A stretch of 64,000 nt of DNA, taken from the NCBI RefSeq assembly GCF_017834145.1, contig NZ_JAFIDA010000001.1, positions 2,604,001 to 2,668,000 on the forward strand, in the 5' to 3' direction. The DNA is from Leucobacter exalbidus (GTDB taxonomy: Bacteria; Actinomycetota; Actinomycetes; Actinomycetales; Microbacteriaceae). A program made the position numbers and the translations under genes. Each line of letters begins with the position of its first letter. The stretch's first letter is position 1. The notes beneath the pieces were generated by a model that was not told where the DNA came from, did not search any database, and saw nothing but the letters and a program-made list of their open reading frames with translations. Positions 35,632 through 43,998 of this stretch are shown piece by piece.

Positions 35632-37008
35632 ATGACGTTGCCGTGGACCCCGCATGGAGATGGCCGCACTGTCGCGCCTGACGCGATCGTACTGCCAGAG
35701 GAACGGCTGAGTTGGGGCCGCACCATCGGGTTCGGCGCGCAGCACGTGGTGGCGATGTTTGGTGCGACCTTCCTCGTGCCGCTCATCACCGGGTTTCCGC
35801 CCACCGCCACGCTCTTCTTCTCGGGCTTGGGCACGCTGCTGTTCTTGGTGCTGACGGGCAACCGCCTGCCCAGCTACCTGGGCTCATCGTTCGCGTTCCT
35901 CGCGCCGATCGCCGTGGCGACCGCCGGCTTCGAATACGGTGAACCCGGCGGCCTCGCCCGCGCCTCCTTCGGCATCCTCGCCATGGGTGTGCTGATGGCG
36001 ATCGTCGGTATCGTGGTGCAGCGGTTTGGTACCGGCTGGATCAACGCCATGATGCCGCCCGTGGTGATGGGTGCCATCGTCGCGCTGATCGGCCTGAACC
36101 TGGCCCCCGCGGTGAAGAACAACTGGCTCGGTGACCCGGCCAACAACCCCGACGTGAACCAGGGGCTGCACTCAACGGCGGCGCTCATCACGATCGGCTC
36201 GGTGCTGCTCATCACGGTGCTGTTCCGCGGTATCTTGGGCCGCCTCTCAATCGTGCTCGGCATGGTCGTGGGCTACATCTCGGCGGCGCTCATGGGTATC
36301 GTCAACTTTGACGCGGTCGGCGAAGCGGCCTGGGTGGGCCTGCCCGATTTCCACCTGCCCGCTAACCCGTTTGCAGACCCCTCGCTGTGGGGCATTCTGC
36401 CAGCGTTCTTGCCCGTCGTGCTCGTGCTGATCGCCGAGAACGTCGGCCACGTGAAGAGCGTCGGCCTGATGATCAACCGCGACCTCGACCCTGTCACGGG
36501 CCGCGCCCTGCTCGCCGACGGCGCAGCCACGATTCTGGCCGGCTTCGGCGGCGGCTCGGCCACCACCACGTACGGCGAGAACATCGGCGTGATGGCCGCT
36601 ACCCGTGTCTACTCGACCGCGGCCTACTGGGTCGCGGGTATCCTCGCGATGCTGCTCGGCTTCTCGCCCAAGGTGGGCGCGTTGATCTTCTCGGTGCCCG
36701 CCGGCGTGCTTGGCGGCGTGACTGTCGCACTCTACGGCCTGATCGCCCTCATCGGTGTGAAGATCTGGCTCGATAACAAGGTCGATTTCTCGAAGCCGAT
36801 CAACCAGTTCGCGGCCGCCATTCCGCTGATCGTGGGCATCGCCGATTTCAGCCTGCAGATCGGCAACGTGGTCTTCAACGGCATCGCGCTCGGCTCGATG
36901 TCTGCGATCGCCGTCTACCACGTAATGAAGGGCCTGCAGAAGCTGCGTGGCGGCGCCGAGGTTGAAGTTGCCGACCCCGTAGTGACGGCACAGACCAACA
37001 TTCGGTAA
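35632..37008 (+). CDS. NCS2-family nucleobase permease (uracil/UraA-like)
   Basis: 458 aa, AAGGAG 7 bases upstream of the ATG. Fourteen-helix proton symporter of the cytoplasmic membrane. FGAQHVVAMFGATFLVPLITG, the LPSYLGSSFAFLAP block and the AENVGHVKSVG segment with its transport Glu/His are those of uracil permeases; GGSATTTYGENIGV completes the substrate site. A GTGGGCG/CGCCCCAC hairpin lies in the 80-bp leader near 35581-35600 and might affect expression. No pyrimidine genes are adjacent. Confidence 0.9.
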   Translation: MTLPWTPHGDGRTVAPDAIVLPEERLSWGRTIGFGAQHVVAMFGATFLVPLITGFPPTATLFFSGLGTLLFLVLTGNRLPSYLGSSFAFLAPIAVATAGFEYGEPGGLARASFGILAMGVLMAIVGIVVQRFGTGWINAMMPPVVMGAIVALIGLNLAPAVKNNWLGDPANNPDVNQGLHSTAALITIGSVLLITVLFRGILGRLSIVLGMVVGYISAALMGIVNFDAVGEAAWVGLPDFHLPANPFADPSLWGILPAFLPVVLVLIAENVGHVKSVGLMINRDLDPVTGRALLADGAATILAGFGGGSATTTYGENIGVMAATRVYSTAAYWVAGILAMLLGFSPKVGALIFSVPAGVLGGVTVALYGLIALIGVKIWLDNKVDFSKPINQFAAAIPLIVGIADFSLQIGNVVFNGIALGSMSAIAVYHVMKGLQKLRGGAEVEVADPVVTAQTNIR

Positions 37009-37084
37009 TCACTTTTTGCCGCCCCGGCCGCGAAACTCCGCACACGTTGCGGCGATTCACGGCTGGGGCGTTTAGGGTGGCGAT

Positions 37085-40000
37085 GTGTGGAGTGTAGATC
37101 GGCGTCGGCGACCAGAACAGGGTCGCGAGGTTCGCGGCGCTTCAAACGAGGTAACGAGCCAAGAAACAGAGCAGCTCATCCCTGCGAATGAGGGTGCGTT
37201 GGCGCGTGCGCCGCAACCAAAAGAACCAGAGCCTGACTTGGCAGCAGAACTGACCGGCCCGGTATCGCTCGTCGATGCCTACGCCGACGAGCACGCCCAG
37301 TGGCGTGCCGAGCTCGCCCGCGTCGGCGGGCGCAACCCGCTGCTGCACTTCGATGATCGGCCTGCAAACCGCATCGAGCTGTCTTCGACTCACCCGGGTG
37401 GTCTGCCCCAGTTCATCACGGGCAATAAAATTTTGTTGTCGGCGCTGATCCGCGACGACCTCGCGCTGCGGCACGCCAAGTTCGCGGCAGGCCGCGTCAC
37501 CGACAAAGCCATCGAGATGCGCACCGTGCGCGGCCTCGAAACCGTGCACCTCGGTGTGGGCATTGCCAAGTGGACCTTCGAGGGCGAAGAGTTTTGCGCC
37601 CCCGTGCTGCTGCGTCCCGTCGCTATTCGCCGGTACGGGCGCGACTACGAGCTGAAGCTCAAGCAGTTCCCCGTGGTGAACTCAGAACTGATTCGCGTGA
37701 TGCGCGAGCAGTTTGGCATTTCGGTTGACGCACGCGTGCTCATCGAGCTGTCGCAGTCCGAGGGTGTCTTCAAGCCGCAACCGGTGATCGACCGACTGCG
37801 GCAGATGGCCGCCGGGGTGCCCGAGTTTGTGGTGCAGCCAAGGCTGGTGGTGTCGTCGTTCCACAACGTGTCACAGCTGCTCGTGTCTGACGCCAAAATG
37901 CTTGACTCTCAGCTGCTCGCAGCGATCTGCGGCAGCGAACCCGCGCGCAAGGCACTGCGCGAGGGCTTTCGCCCCGTCACCCCCGCCCCGTCAGACGAAC
38001 GCTCACCCGATACCGACCGGTACCTGTACGACGCCGACGCTGAACAAGACGATGTGCTCGCGCAGATCGCCGCGGGGCACTCGCTCGTCGTGCACACCCT
38101 GCCCGGCACCGGTGGCACCCAGACCGTGGTCAACGCCATCGGCGGCCTCGCCCGTGCGGGCAAGCGCGTGCTCGTGGTGTCGCCGCGGCGCGCCACGCTC
38201 GACGGCATCACACACCGACTCACCCGCGCAGGCCTGCCCGGCCTGTCGGTGTCGCCGCGTCGCCTGCGCCGTGGGCTGGTCGAATCGATCAGCCGCAACG
38301 AGAACGCTCGTGGCGAGCAGCTGCGCGACGTCGACGCTGCGCTCACCCGCCTGCGCGGTGCGCTCGTCGATTACCGATCGGCGCTGAAGAGCGACGACCC
38401 CCGGTTTGGGGTGTCGCCCATTGAAGCGCTGCGTGAACTCACGCAGTTGTCGCTCGCCGAGCACCCGCCGTCGACGACGGTGCGCCTCAACGATCAGGCG
38501 CTCGCGCAGCTGATGATCGACCGTTCGGCGACCGCTGAAGCACTCACCGAGGTCGCGCGCCTCGGCCAGTTCCAGTACGGCCCCGAAGACTCACCCTGGT
38601 ACGGCGTCAGCTTTGGCACGACCGACGAGGCGCGCAAGGCGTATGCGCTCGCGGTTGATCTTGCCGAGTCGCAGCTGCCGCGCCTGATTTCGATGGCGAA
38701 CGAGCTCATCGGCCAGACGTCGATGCGCCCCTACGAGACCATCGCCGAGCTCGGGGTGTACCTGCGGCTGCTGATGGGGCTGCGCGACACCCTCGACCGC
38801 TTTAACCCCGACGTGCACGACCGCTCGCTCGCAGAGGTGATCGCAGCGCACGCTCCCCGCGGCACTGACGATATGACCGCGGCGAACAAGCGCCGTCTGC
38901 GCAAGCTCGCCCGCGAGCTGGTGCGCCCCGGTGTGCACATCACCGACATGTACTCGCGCCTGATGCAGATTCAGCAGCAGCGCGTGATGTGGCAGCGCTA
39001 CAGCACGATCGAGGGCGCCCGCCCCGAGGTGCCGCTGGGCATCTCAGACGTCGTGAGCGCGTACCAGACCGCCTACCAAGATCTTGATGCGCTCGACCGC
39101 ATTCTCGGCACGGTGTCTGAGCGTGACCGGTTGAAGAACCTCACCCTGGGCGCCCTCGCCGAGCGCATTTCTGATCTCGCCCGCGAGTCAGAGGTGCTGC
39201 AGAACATTCAAGAGCGCACCACGATTGTGGAGCGCATGCGCCAGGCGCACCTGGAGCCGCTGCTCGATGACCTCTCGGCGCGGCACGTGCCCGCCGATGA
39301 GGTCGCGGCCGAGCTCGAACTTGCCTGGTGGCAGTCGGCGCTCGAGCGCATGCTACAGACGAACCAGGCACTGCTTGGTGCGAACACGACCGTGATCGAA
39401 CGCCTTGAAGCTGACTTCAGGCTCGTCGATGATGCGCACTGCGGTGCGAACGGCACGCTGCTTGCGGCGTCGCTCGCCGATGCGTGGCGCGTGGCCGTGC
39501 TCGATCACAAGCACGAGGCCCTCGCGATGCGTGAGGCGCTGCGTAGCCGGTACGTCACGGCCGCGGTGCTGGCGCAGCACGCCCCGACTCTGCTGTCGAC
39601 GCTCGCCCCCGTGTGGGCGATGTCGCCGTACGAGGTGGCGCTGCTGCCCGACTCGATGAAGTTTGACACGGTGCTGCTGGTTGATGCCGGCGCCACCACG
39701 CTGGTGGAGAACCTCGGCGCGATTAGGCGCGCGACCCAGGTGATTGCGTTTGGCGACACCATGACGCAGAGCCCGTCACCGTTTGAGATTGCGGTCGGTC
39801 CCGTCGAGGAGCCCACCGATTCGGCCGTTGATGAGGCGCCCGCGCACGAGCAGTCGGCGTTCGCGCAACTCAGCGAGGTACTGCCCACGCTCACGCTCAC
39901 GCGCAGCTACCGCGCCGGCGGCGAAGACCTCACGCACCTGGTGAACACCAGGTTCTACGACGGTGCGATTCAATCAATGCCGTGGGCCGGATCCTTCCTC

Positions 40001-40927
40001 GGCCGGTCAAGCCTGACGTTTGATTTTGTGCCCGGTGGGCAGGGTCTGCCCGATAAGCACACGGGCGCGGTGGAGAGCACCGACGCCGAGGTGGAGCGGG
40101 TGGTGCAGCTCGTCCTCGAGCACGCCCACGACCGCGCGAGCGAATCCCTGATGGTGATCACCGCGAGCGAGCGGCACGCGGTGCGCGTCTACCAGGCCGT
40201 GCTGCAGGCGTTCTCGAAGTTTCCGCAGTACCGCGAGTTCTTGCTCGGCGAACGCGCCGAACCGTTCGCGGTGCTCACTCTTGAGCAGGCGACCGCGCAG
40301 AGCCGCGACCGCGTGATCTTCTCGATCGGCTACGGCCGCACCCCGCACGGCCGGGTGCTGTCGAACTTTGGTGGCTTGGGGAAGCCGGGCGGCGAGCGGT
40401 TGCTCGCGGTCGCGATGACCCGGGCCCGCCGCGCGATGACCATTGTGAGCTGCTTTAAGCCCAAGGATCTTGACGCCGCACGCATCAAGCACGGCGTCGT
40501 TGATCTGGCCGAACTGCTGGCCCACGAACACCCGGCGCCCGTCGAGCAGGCACTGCCGGCGCAGCGCGACCCCATGCTGGGTGAGCTCGCCGACCGCCTC
40601 GAGGCGTACGGCATGCACGTGGTGCTCGACTACCTCGGTGTGATTCCGATCGCCGCATCCTACGGGGAACGCGCGATTGCGATCGACATCGACCTGGGTG
40701 ACGGCTCCGACAGCCTGCGCGATACGCTGCGGCTACGGCCGGCGGTGCTCAGGCGCCTCGGCTGGCACTACCACCGGGTGCAAAGCTTCGACCTGTTCAG
40801 CGACTCTGACGGGGCGGCGCAGCGCATCGCCCGCATGGTCGGATGCGAGCACAACGGTGCCGGTGCCGCCGCAGGCGACGCACAAGAAACCGCTGCCATT
40901 GCGGGCGATACGCCCGCGGCGCAGTGA
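37085..40927 (+). CDS. Large SF1-helicase-like protein with degenerate ATPase motifs and C-terminal MTES_1575-type nuclease fold
   Basis: 1280 aa, GTG start with AGGGTGG upstream. The N-terminus (about 60-310) resembles the DUF4011-like region of such proteins. The Walker A site is TLPGTGGTQT: glycine (residue 344) replaces the lysine. The Walker B site is LLVDAGAT: Ala868 replaces the catalytic glutamate. Late motifs survive (LTLEQATAQSRDRVIFS, LLAVAMTRARRAM). The last about 110 residues, with AIAIDIDLGDG and RDTLRLRPAVLRRLGW, resemble the Vsr-like REase_MTES_1575 domain named after Microbacterium testaceum. ATP hydrolysis is doubtful. Possible nucleic-acid binding or defence/repair role is inference. 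Coupled to a small gene downstream. Confidence 0.78.
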   Translation: MWSVDRRRRPEQGREVRGASNEVTSQETEQLIPANEGALARAPQPKEPEPDLAAELTGPVSLVDAYADEHAQWRAELARVGGRNPLLHFDDRPANRIELSSTHPGGLPQFITGNKILLSALIRDDLALRHAKFAAGRVTDKAIEMRTVRGLETVHLGVGIAKWTFEGEEFCAPVLLRPVAIRRYGRDYELKLKQFPVVNSELIRVMREQFGISVDARVLIELSQSEGVFKPQPVIDRLRQMAAGVPEFVVQPRLVVSSFHNVSQLLVSDAKMLDSQLLAAICGSEPARKALREGFRPVTPAPSDERSPDTDRYLYDADAEQDDVLAQIAAGHSLVVHTLPGTGGTQTVVNAIGGLARAGKRVLVVSPRRATLDGITHRLTRAGLPGLSVSPRRLRRGLVESISRNENARGEQLRDVDAALTRLRGALVDYRSALKSDDPRFGVSPIEALRELTQLSLAEHPPSTTVRLNDQALAQLMIDRSATAEALTEVARLGQFQYGPEDSPWYGVSFGTTDEARKAYALAVDLAESQLPRLISMANELIGQTSMRPYETIAELGVYLRLLMGLRDTLDRFNPDVHDRSLAEVIAAHAPRGTDDMTAANKRRLRKLARELVRPGVHITDMYSRLMQIQQQRVMWQRYSTIEGARPEVPLGISDVVSAYQTAYQDLDALDRILGTVSERDRLKNLTLGALAERISDLARESEVLQNIQERTTIVERMRQAHLEPLLDDLSARHVPADEVAAELELAWWQSALERMLQTNQALLGANTTVIERLEADFRLVDDAHCGANGTLLAASLADAWRVAVLDHKHEALAMREALRSRYVTAAVLAQHAPTLLSTLAPVWAMSPYEVALLPDSMKFDTVLLVDAGATTLVENLGAIRRATQVIAFGDTMTQSPSPFEIAVGPVEEPTDSAVDEAPAHEQSAFAQLSEVLPTLTLTRSYRAGGEDLTHLVNTRFYDGAIQSMPWAGSFLGRSSLTFDFVPGGQGLPDKHTGAVESTDAEVERVVQLVLEHAHDRASESLMVITASERHAVRVYQAVLQAFSKFPQYREFLLGERAEPFAVLTLEQATAQSRDRVIFSIGYGRTPHGRVLSNFGGLGKPGGERLLAVAMTRARRAMTIVSCFKPKDLDAARIKHGVVDLAELLAHEHPAPVEQALPAQRDPMLGELADRLEAYGMHVVLDYLGVIPIAASYGERAIAIDIDLGDGSDSLRDTLRLRPAVLRRLGWHYHRVQSFDLFSDSDGAAQRIARMVGCEHNGAGAAAGDAQETAAIAGDTPAAQ

Positions 40928-41202
40928 CCGGCACAGTGACCTGCGAACCGGGCACGCCTGGTGTGCCGGGCACAGTGGGCACGTCGGGTACTCCTGGTGC
41001 GCCGGGCACGCCTGTGGTGCGCCGTAATCGGCGTGCGACGCGGCCGGCGCCCGCGGGCGTCGATCCGCGCCCGTCGCAGCACGCCCTCACCTCACGCGCG
41101 AGCGAAGACCGACCCGAGGGCTGGGGTGATGCCTCAGCATCGAAACAGGTCAGTTCGTACGACGCAGAACTGCAGCGAGACAAGCCGCCGCACTGGGGCT
41201 AG
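40924..41202 (+). CDS. Small protein with a short collagen-like segment
   Basis: 92 aa, GTG start overlapping the helicase-like stop (GTGA). Residues about 8-30 are seven Gly-X-Y triplets (GTP-GVP-GTV-GTS-GTP-GAP-GTP), then a basic segment, and an end SYDAELQRDKPPHWG that resembles the conserved tail of small proteins following this helicase-like gene in relatives. No signal peptide. Too short for a stable collagen helix, so the triplets may be a flexible linker. A longer upstream frame is Arg/Cys-rich and lies inside the helicase gene; rejected. Confidence 0.7.
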   Translation: MTGTVTCEPGTPGVPGTVGTSGTPGAPGTPVVRRNRRATRPAPAGVDPRPSQHALTSRASEDRPEGWGDASASKQVSSYDAELQRDKPPHWG

Positions 41203-41237
41203 GCGATCCGGGGACGCGGTTTCTTGATAGAAAGATC

Positions 41238-41264
41238 GCGCGACCGCAGTGACTGCGGTCGCGC
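41238..41264. terminator. Bidirectional terminator
   Basis: GCGCGACCGCAGT (41238-41250) and ACTGCGGTCGCGC (41252-41264) form a perfect inverted repeat separated by one base, between converging genes. Confidence 0.85.
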
Positions 41265-41297
41265 TGCGAAGCCCACGATGGCTTCGATTCGTGAAAA

Positions 41298-41561
41298 TTA
41301 GTCGCTGGACGAGCTGGAGCTTGACGAGCTTGAACCTGAGCTTGACGAGCTTGACGAGCTTGAAGGCTTTGCTGCCGAGTTACCCGCGCGCGAATCGGTG
41401 CGGTAGAAACCCGAACCGTTGAAGGTTACGCCGAGCGATCCGAAGACCTTGCGCAGCTTACCTTCGCACTCGGGGCACACCGAAAGTGCGTCATCGGAGA
41501 ACGACTGGTAGATGTCAAAGGCGTGGCCGCAATCAGCGCAGCGATAAGCGTATGTAGGCAC
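41298..41561 (-). CDS. FmdB-family zinc-ribbon protein with poly-Ser tail
   Basis: About 87 aa from GTG 41561, giving the family's usual start MPTYAYRC; the frame extends 3 codons further to a TTG. Zinc ribbon with CADC and CPEC knuckles, then GSLGVTFNGSGFYRTD, the FmdB family signature. The last about 25 residues are almost only serine, encoded by tandem 9-base repeats. The family is small, widespread and of unknown biochemical role; the name comes from a formamidase-operon regulator. It precedes no co-directional gene closely. Confidence 0.88.
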   Translation of the reverse strand: MPTYAYRCADCGHAFDIYQSFSDDALSVCPECEGKLRKVFGSLGVTFNGSGFYRTDSRAGNSAAKPSSSSSSSSSGSSSSSSSSSSD

Positions 41562-41572
41562 AGTGCTCAATG

Positions 41573-42166
41573 CTAGCCGGTACGGCTGAGAGACGTGGTG
41601 ACCGCGCCGGGCGAGACGGCGCCGGTGACCGCAATATCGTGGGGATCTCGGGGGATCTGGGGAAGCCGATCGGCGTCGAACACCACCGCGTACACCGGCA
41701 GCGTGGCGGGCAGCTGCACGAGGCAGCGGTCATAATATCCCATGCCCCAGCCCAGCCGGGTGCCGCAGCTATCGACCGCGCACGCCGGCACAAGCAGCAC
41801 ATCGGTGCGGGCCGGGGCATCGCCACCGAGGAGCTCGCCCGTGGGCACGGTGATGCCGTGACGCCCGGGCACGAGTGGCGCGCCCTCGTGCCGCACCCAA
41901 TCGAGTTGCGCGTCGGGCAGCGACACGGGCAGCAACACCTCGAGGCCCTGCGTGAGCGCCCAATCAATGAACGGGCCGGTGTCGGGCTCATCGGGCACCG
42001 CGCTGTAACACGCGACCGATGTGGCCGCCGAGCGCTCGACGAGCGAGATCAACCTGCGGGTGAGCTGTTTGGTTGCGATCATGCGATCAGCCGCGGTCAT
42101 TGCCGCGCGGCCCCGGCGTACGAATGCCCGAATTTCGGCCTTGGTGGGGTGAGCGCTCGCCTGCAT
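41573..42166 (-). CDS. 5-formyltetrahydrofolate cyclo-ligase
   Basis: 197 aa from the ATG at 42166 (MQASAHPTKAEIRAFVRR); the open frame runs much further upstream antisense to galU and is not coding there. Converts 5-formyl-THF to 5,10-methenyl-THF with ATP, salvaging folate. Motifs: KAEIRAFVRRGRAAM at the N-terminus, PLVPGRHGITVP, VPACAVD and GTRLGWGMGYYDRCL, which holds the ATP/phosphate-binding site. The FmdB gene follows 12 bases downstream. Confidence 0.92.
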   Translation of the reverse strand: MQASAHPTKAEIRAFVRRGRAAMTAADRMIATKQLTRRLISLVERSAATSVACYSAVPDEPDTGPFIDWALTQGLEVLLPVSLPDAQLDWVRHEGAPLVPGRHGITVPTGELLGGDAPARTDVLLVPACAVDSCGTRLGWGMGYYDRCLVQLPATLPVYAVVFDADRLPQIPRDPHDIAVTGAVSPGAVTTSLSRTG

Positions 42167-42274
42167 GCTCCCAGCATAGATCGGTCGAGTTCGCGCGGGT
42201 CTCAATACAGGTTGTATGACCGCAGAATGCGCGAATACAGGGCGCTCGGTGCGACTGCGGGTAGGCTGACTGGT

Positions 42275-43201
42275 ATGACTGAAGCGCACAAGCCCCGCCA
42301 GACGGTGTCGAAGGCGGTCATTCCGGCCGCGGGCCTGGGGACCCGGTTCTTGCCGGCGACCAAGGCGATGCCCAAGGAGATGCTGCCGATCGTGGATAAG
42401 CCCGCGATTCAGTACGTCGTTGAAGAAGCCGCGCAGGCTGGCCTCGGCGATGTGCTGATCATCACGGGCCGCAACAAAGACAATCTGCTCAACCACTTCG
42501 ATAGCGTGCCCGAGCTGGAATACACGCTCGAGCGCAAGGGTGACGAGGGCAAGCTCGACAAGGTTCACCAGTCGAGTGAGCTGGCCGAGGTGCACTTCCT
42601 GCGTCAGGGGCAGCCCAACGGGCTGGGCCATGCGGTGGGGCGTGCGCGCTGCCACGTCGGCGATGAATCGTTTGCGGTGCTGCTGGGTGATGATCTGATT
42701 GATGCGCGTGACCCGCTGCTTGATCGCATGATCGCTGAGCACGATTCCCGTCAAGCGACCGTGATCGCGTTGATGGAGGTGCCGGCCGAGTCGATCCATC
42801 TGTATGGTTGCGCCGCGGTTGAGGCGACCGATGTTGATGACGTGGTGCGCATTACCGGGCTGGTGGAGAAGCCGTCGGCCGATGAGGCGCCGTCGAACCT
42901 GGCCGTGATTGGCCGGTACGTGTTGCGCCCCGAGATCTTTGATGTGCTTGATGTGCTGCCGCCTGGCCGCGGCGGTGAGATTCAGCTCACTGATGCGTTG
43001 CATCATCTGGCTGAGGGTCACGGTGACGCACCGGTGTACGGTGTGGTGTTCCGTGGTCGCCGGTATGACACGGGAGACCGTGCTGACTGGATCAAGGCGA
43101 ACGTGTTGTTGGGTGTTGATCACGAAGAACTGGGTGAGGAGATCACCGATTGGGTTATCGGGTTCGCCGAACAGCTTCGCGCACGACGCTCAAACGGCTA
43201 A
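42275..43201 (+). CDS. galU: UTP-glucose-1-phosphate uridylyltransferase
   Basis: 308 aa from the ATG at 42275. Makes UDP-glucose for glycan synthesis. The nucleotide-binding start VIPAAGLGTRFLPATKAMPK, the uridine contact FLRQGQPNGLGHAV, the metal Asp in VLLGDDLID and GLVEKP are intact. It heads the order galU, GNAT acetyltransferase, GlpR/SepX-like gene known from other actinobacteria; there the Glp/MoeA-like gene usually sits between the first two but is absent here. Next start is 2 bases after its stop. Confidence 0.95.
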   Translation: MTEAHKPRQTVSKAVIPAAGLGTRFLPATKAMPKEMLPIVDKPAIQYVVEEAAQAGLGDVLIITGRNKDNLLNHFDSVPELEYTLERKGDEGKLDKVHQSSELAEVHFLRQGQPNGLGHAVGRARCHVGDESFAVLLGDDLIDARDPLLDRMIAEHDSRQATVIALMEVPAESIHLYGCAAVEATDVDDVVRITGLVEKPSADEAPSNLAVIGRYVLRPEIFDVLDVLPPGRGGEIQLTDALHHLAEGHGDAPVYGVVFRGRRYDTGDRADWIKANVLLGVDHEELGEEITDWVIGFAEQLRARRSNG

Positions 43202-43203
43202 CG

Positions 43204-43821
43204 GTGCCGATCGGGCACGAGATTAGCGAGCCCGCGCCCCGCTTTGCCGGGCGGGTGGGGCTGCGACTGGTGCACCCCCGCGACGCCAACGTGCTTGCCG
43301 TGCTGCTCACTCAAAATCGGGGCTGGCTGACCCAGTGGGAAGCGACGCATCCTTCGGGGCGGGGGAGCGTACCCGGATCAGTACCCATGCGCCCGATCAT
43401 CAAGTCGATGCGCAAACAACTGCGTGCCGGCACCGGGGTGCCCTTCGTGATCACCTACGACGGTGAGATCGTCGGGCAGCTCAGCCTTGCCGAGATCAGT
43501 GGCGGAGCACTGCAGTCGTCACAGATCGGGTACTGGGTCTCGCAACACGTGGCCGGGCGGGGGATCGTACCCACCGCGGTCGCGCTCGCGATCGATTACC
43601 TGTTTGAAGAACTGGGGCTTCACCGGGTCGAAATTTGCATTCGCCCCGAGAACGCGGCCTCGCTGCGCGTGGTCGAAAAACTCGGGATCCCCTACGAGGG
43701 TCGCCGTGCCTCCTACATTCATATCGACGGTCAATGGTGCGACCACGACTGCTTCGCGGTCGTGCGCGACAATATCCCGCCCGAACTTTCTGCAGCGTTA
43801 CGGCGGGCCTTCGAGGTATAG
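43204..43821 (+). CDS. GNAT N-acetyltransferase, RimJ/RimL type
   Basis: 205 aa from GTG 43204, two bases after galU, so it relies on translational coupling (no clear ribosome site). LRLVHPRDANVLAVLL starts the fold; IGYWVSQHVAGRGIVPTAVALAIDYL is the acetyl-CoA motif A (with the unusual AGRGIVPTA form); HRVEICIRPENAASLRVVEKLG is motif B. The group acetylates N-termini of ribosomal or other proteins. The position matches rimJ of the mycobacterial galU cluster. Confidence 0.9.
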   Translation: MPIGHEISEPAPRFAGRVGLRLVHPRDANVLAVLLTQNRGWLTQWEATHPSGRGSVPGSVPMRPIIKSMRKQLRAGTGVPFVITYDGEIVGQLSLAEISGGALQSSQIGYWVSQHVAGRGIVPTAVALAIDYLFEELGLHRVEICIRPENAASLRVVEKLGIPYEGRRASYIHIDGQWCDHDCFAVVRDNIPPELSAALRRAFEV

Positions 43822-43998
43822 CCTGCGAGGCCGCTATGCCTGGCGCGCGCAAAATTGGTGCGTGCCAGGGTTGCAACTTGGGGCGAACTATGGCCTCGCT
43901 GGAGAAGCGGTGAAAGATTTTCGTCGCACACGCCGCCGCAGAAAATTCGGCGGCGCGCCGGGCGCCGTTCTCCAGCTGAACACCGTACAGTGAGATTC

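Noticed and set aside
42167-43123. Upstream extension of the 5-formyl-THF cyclo-ligase frame
   Set aside because: It is antisense to galU; the family start matches the Met at 42166.
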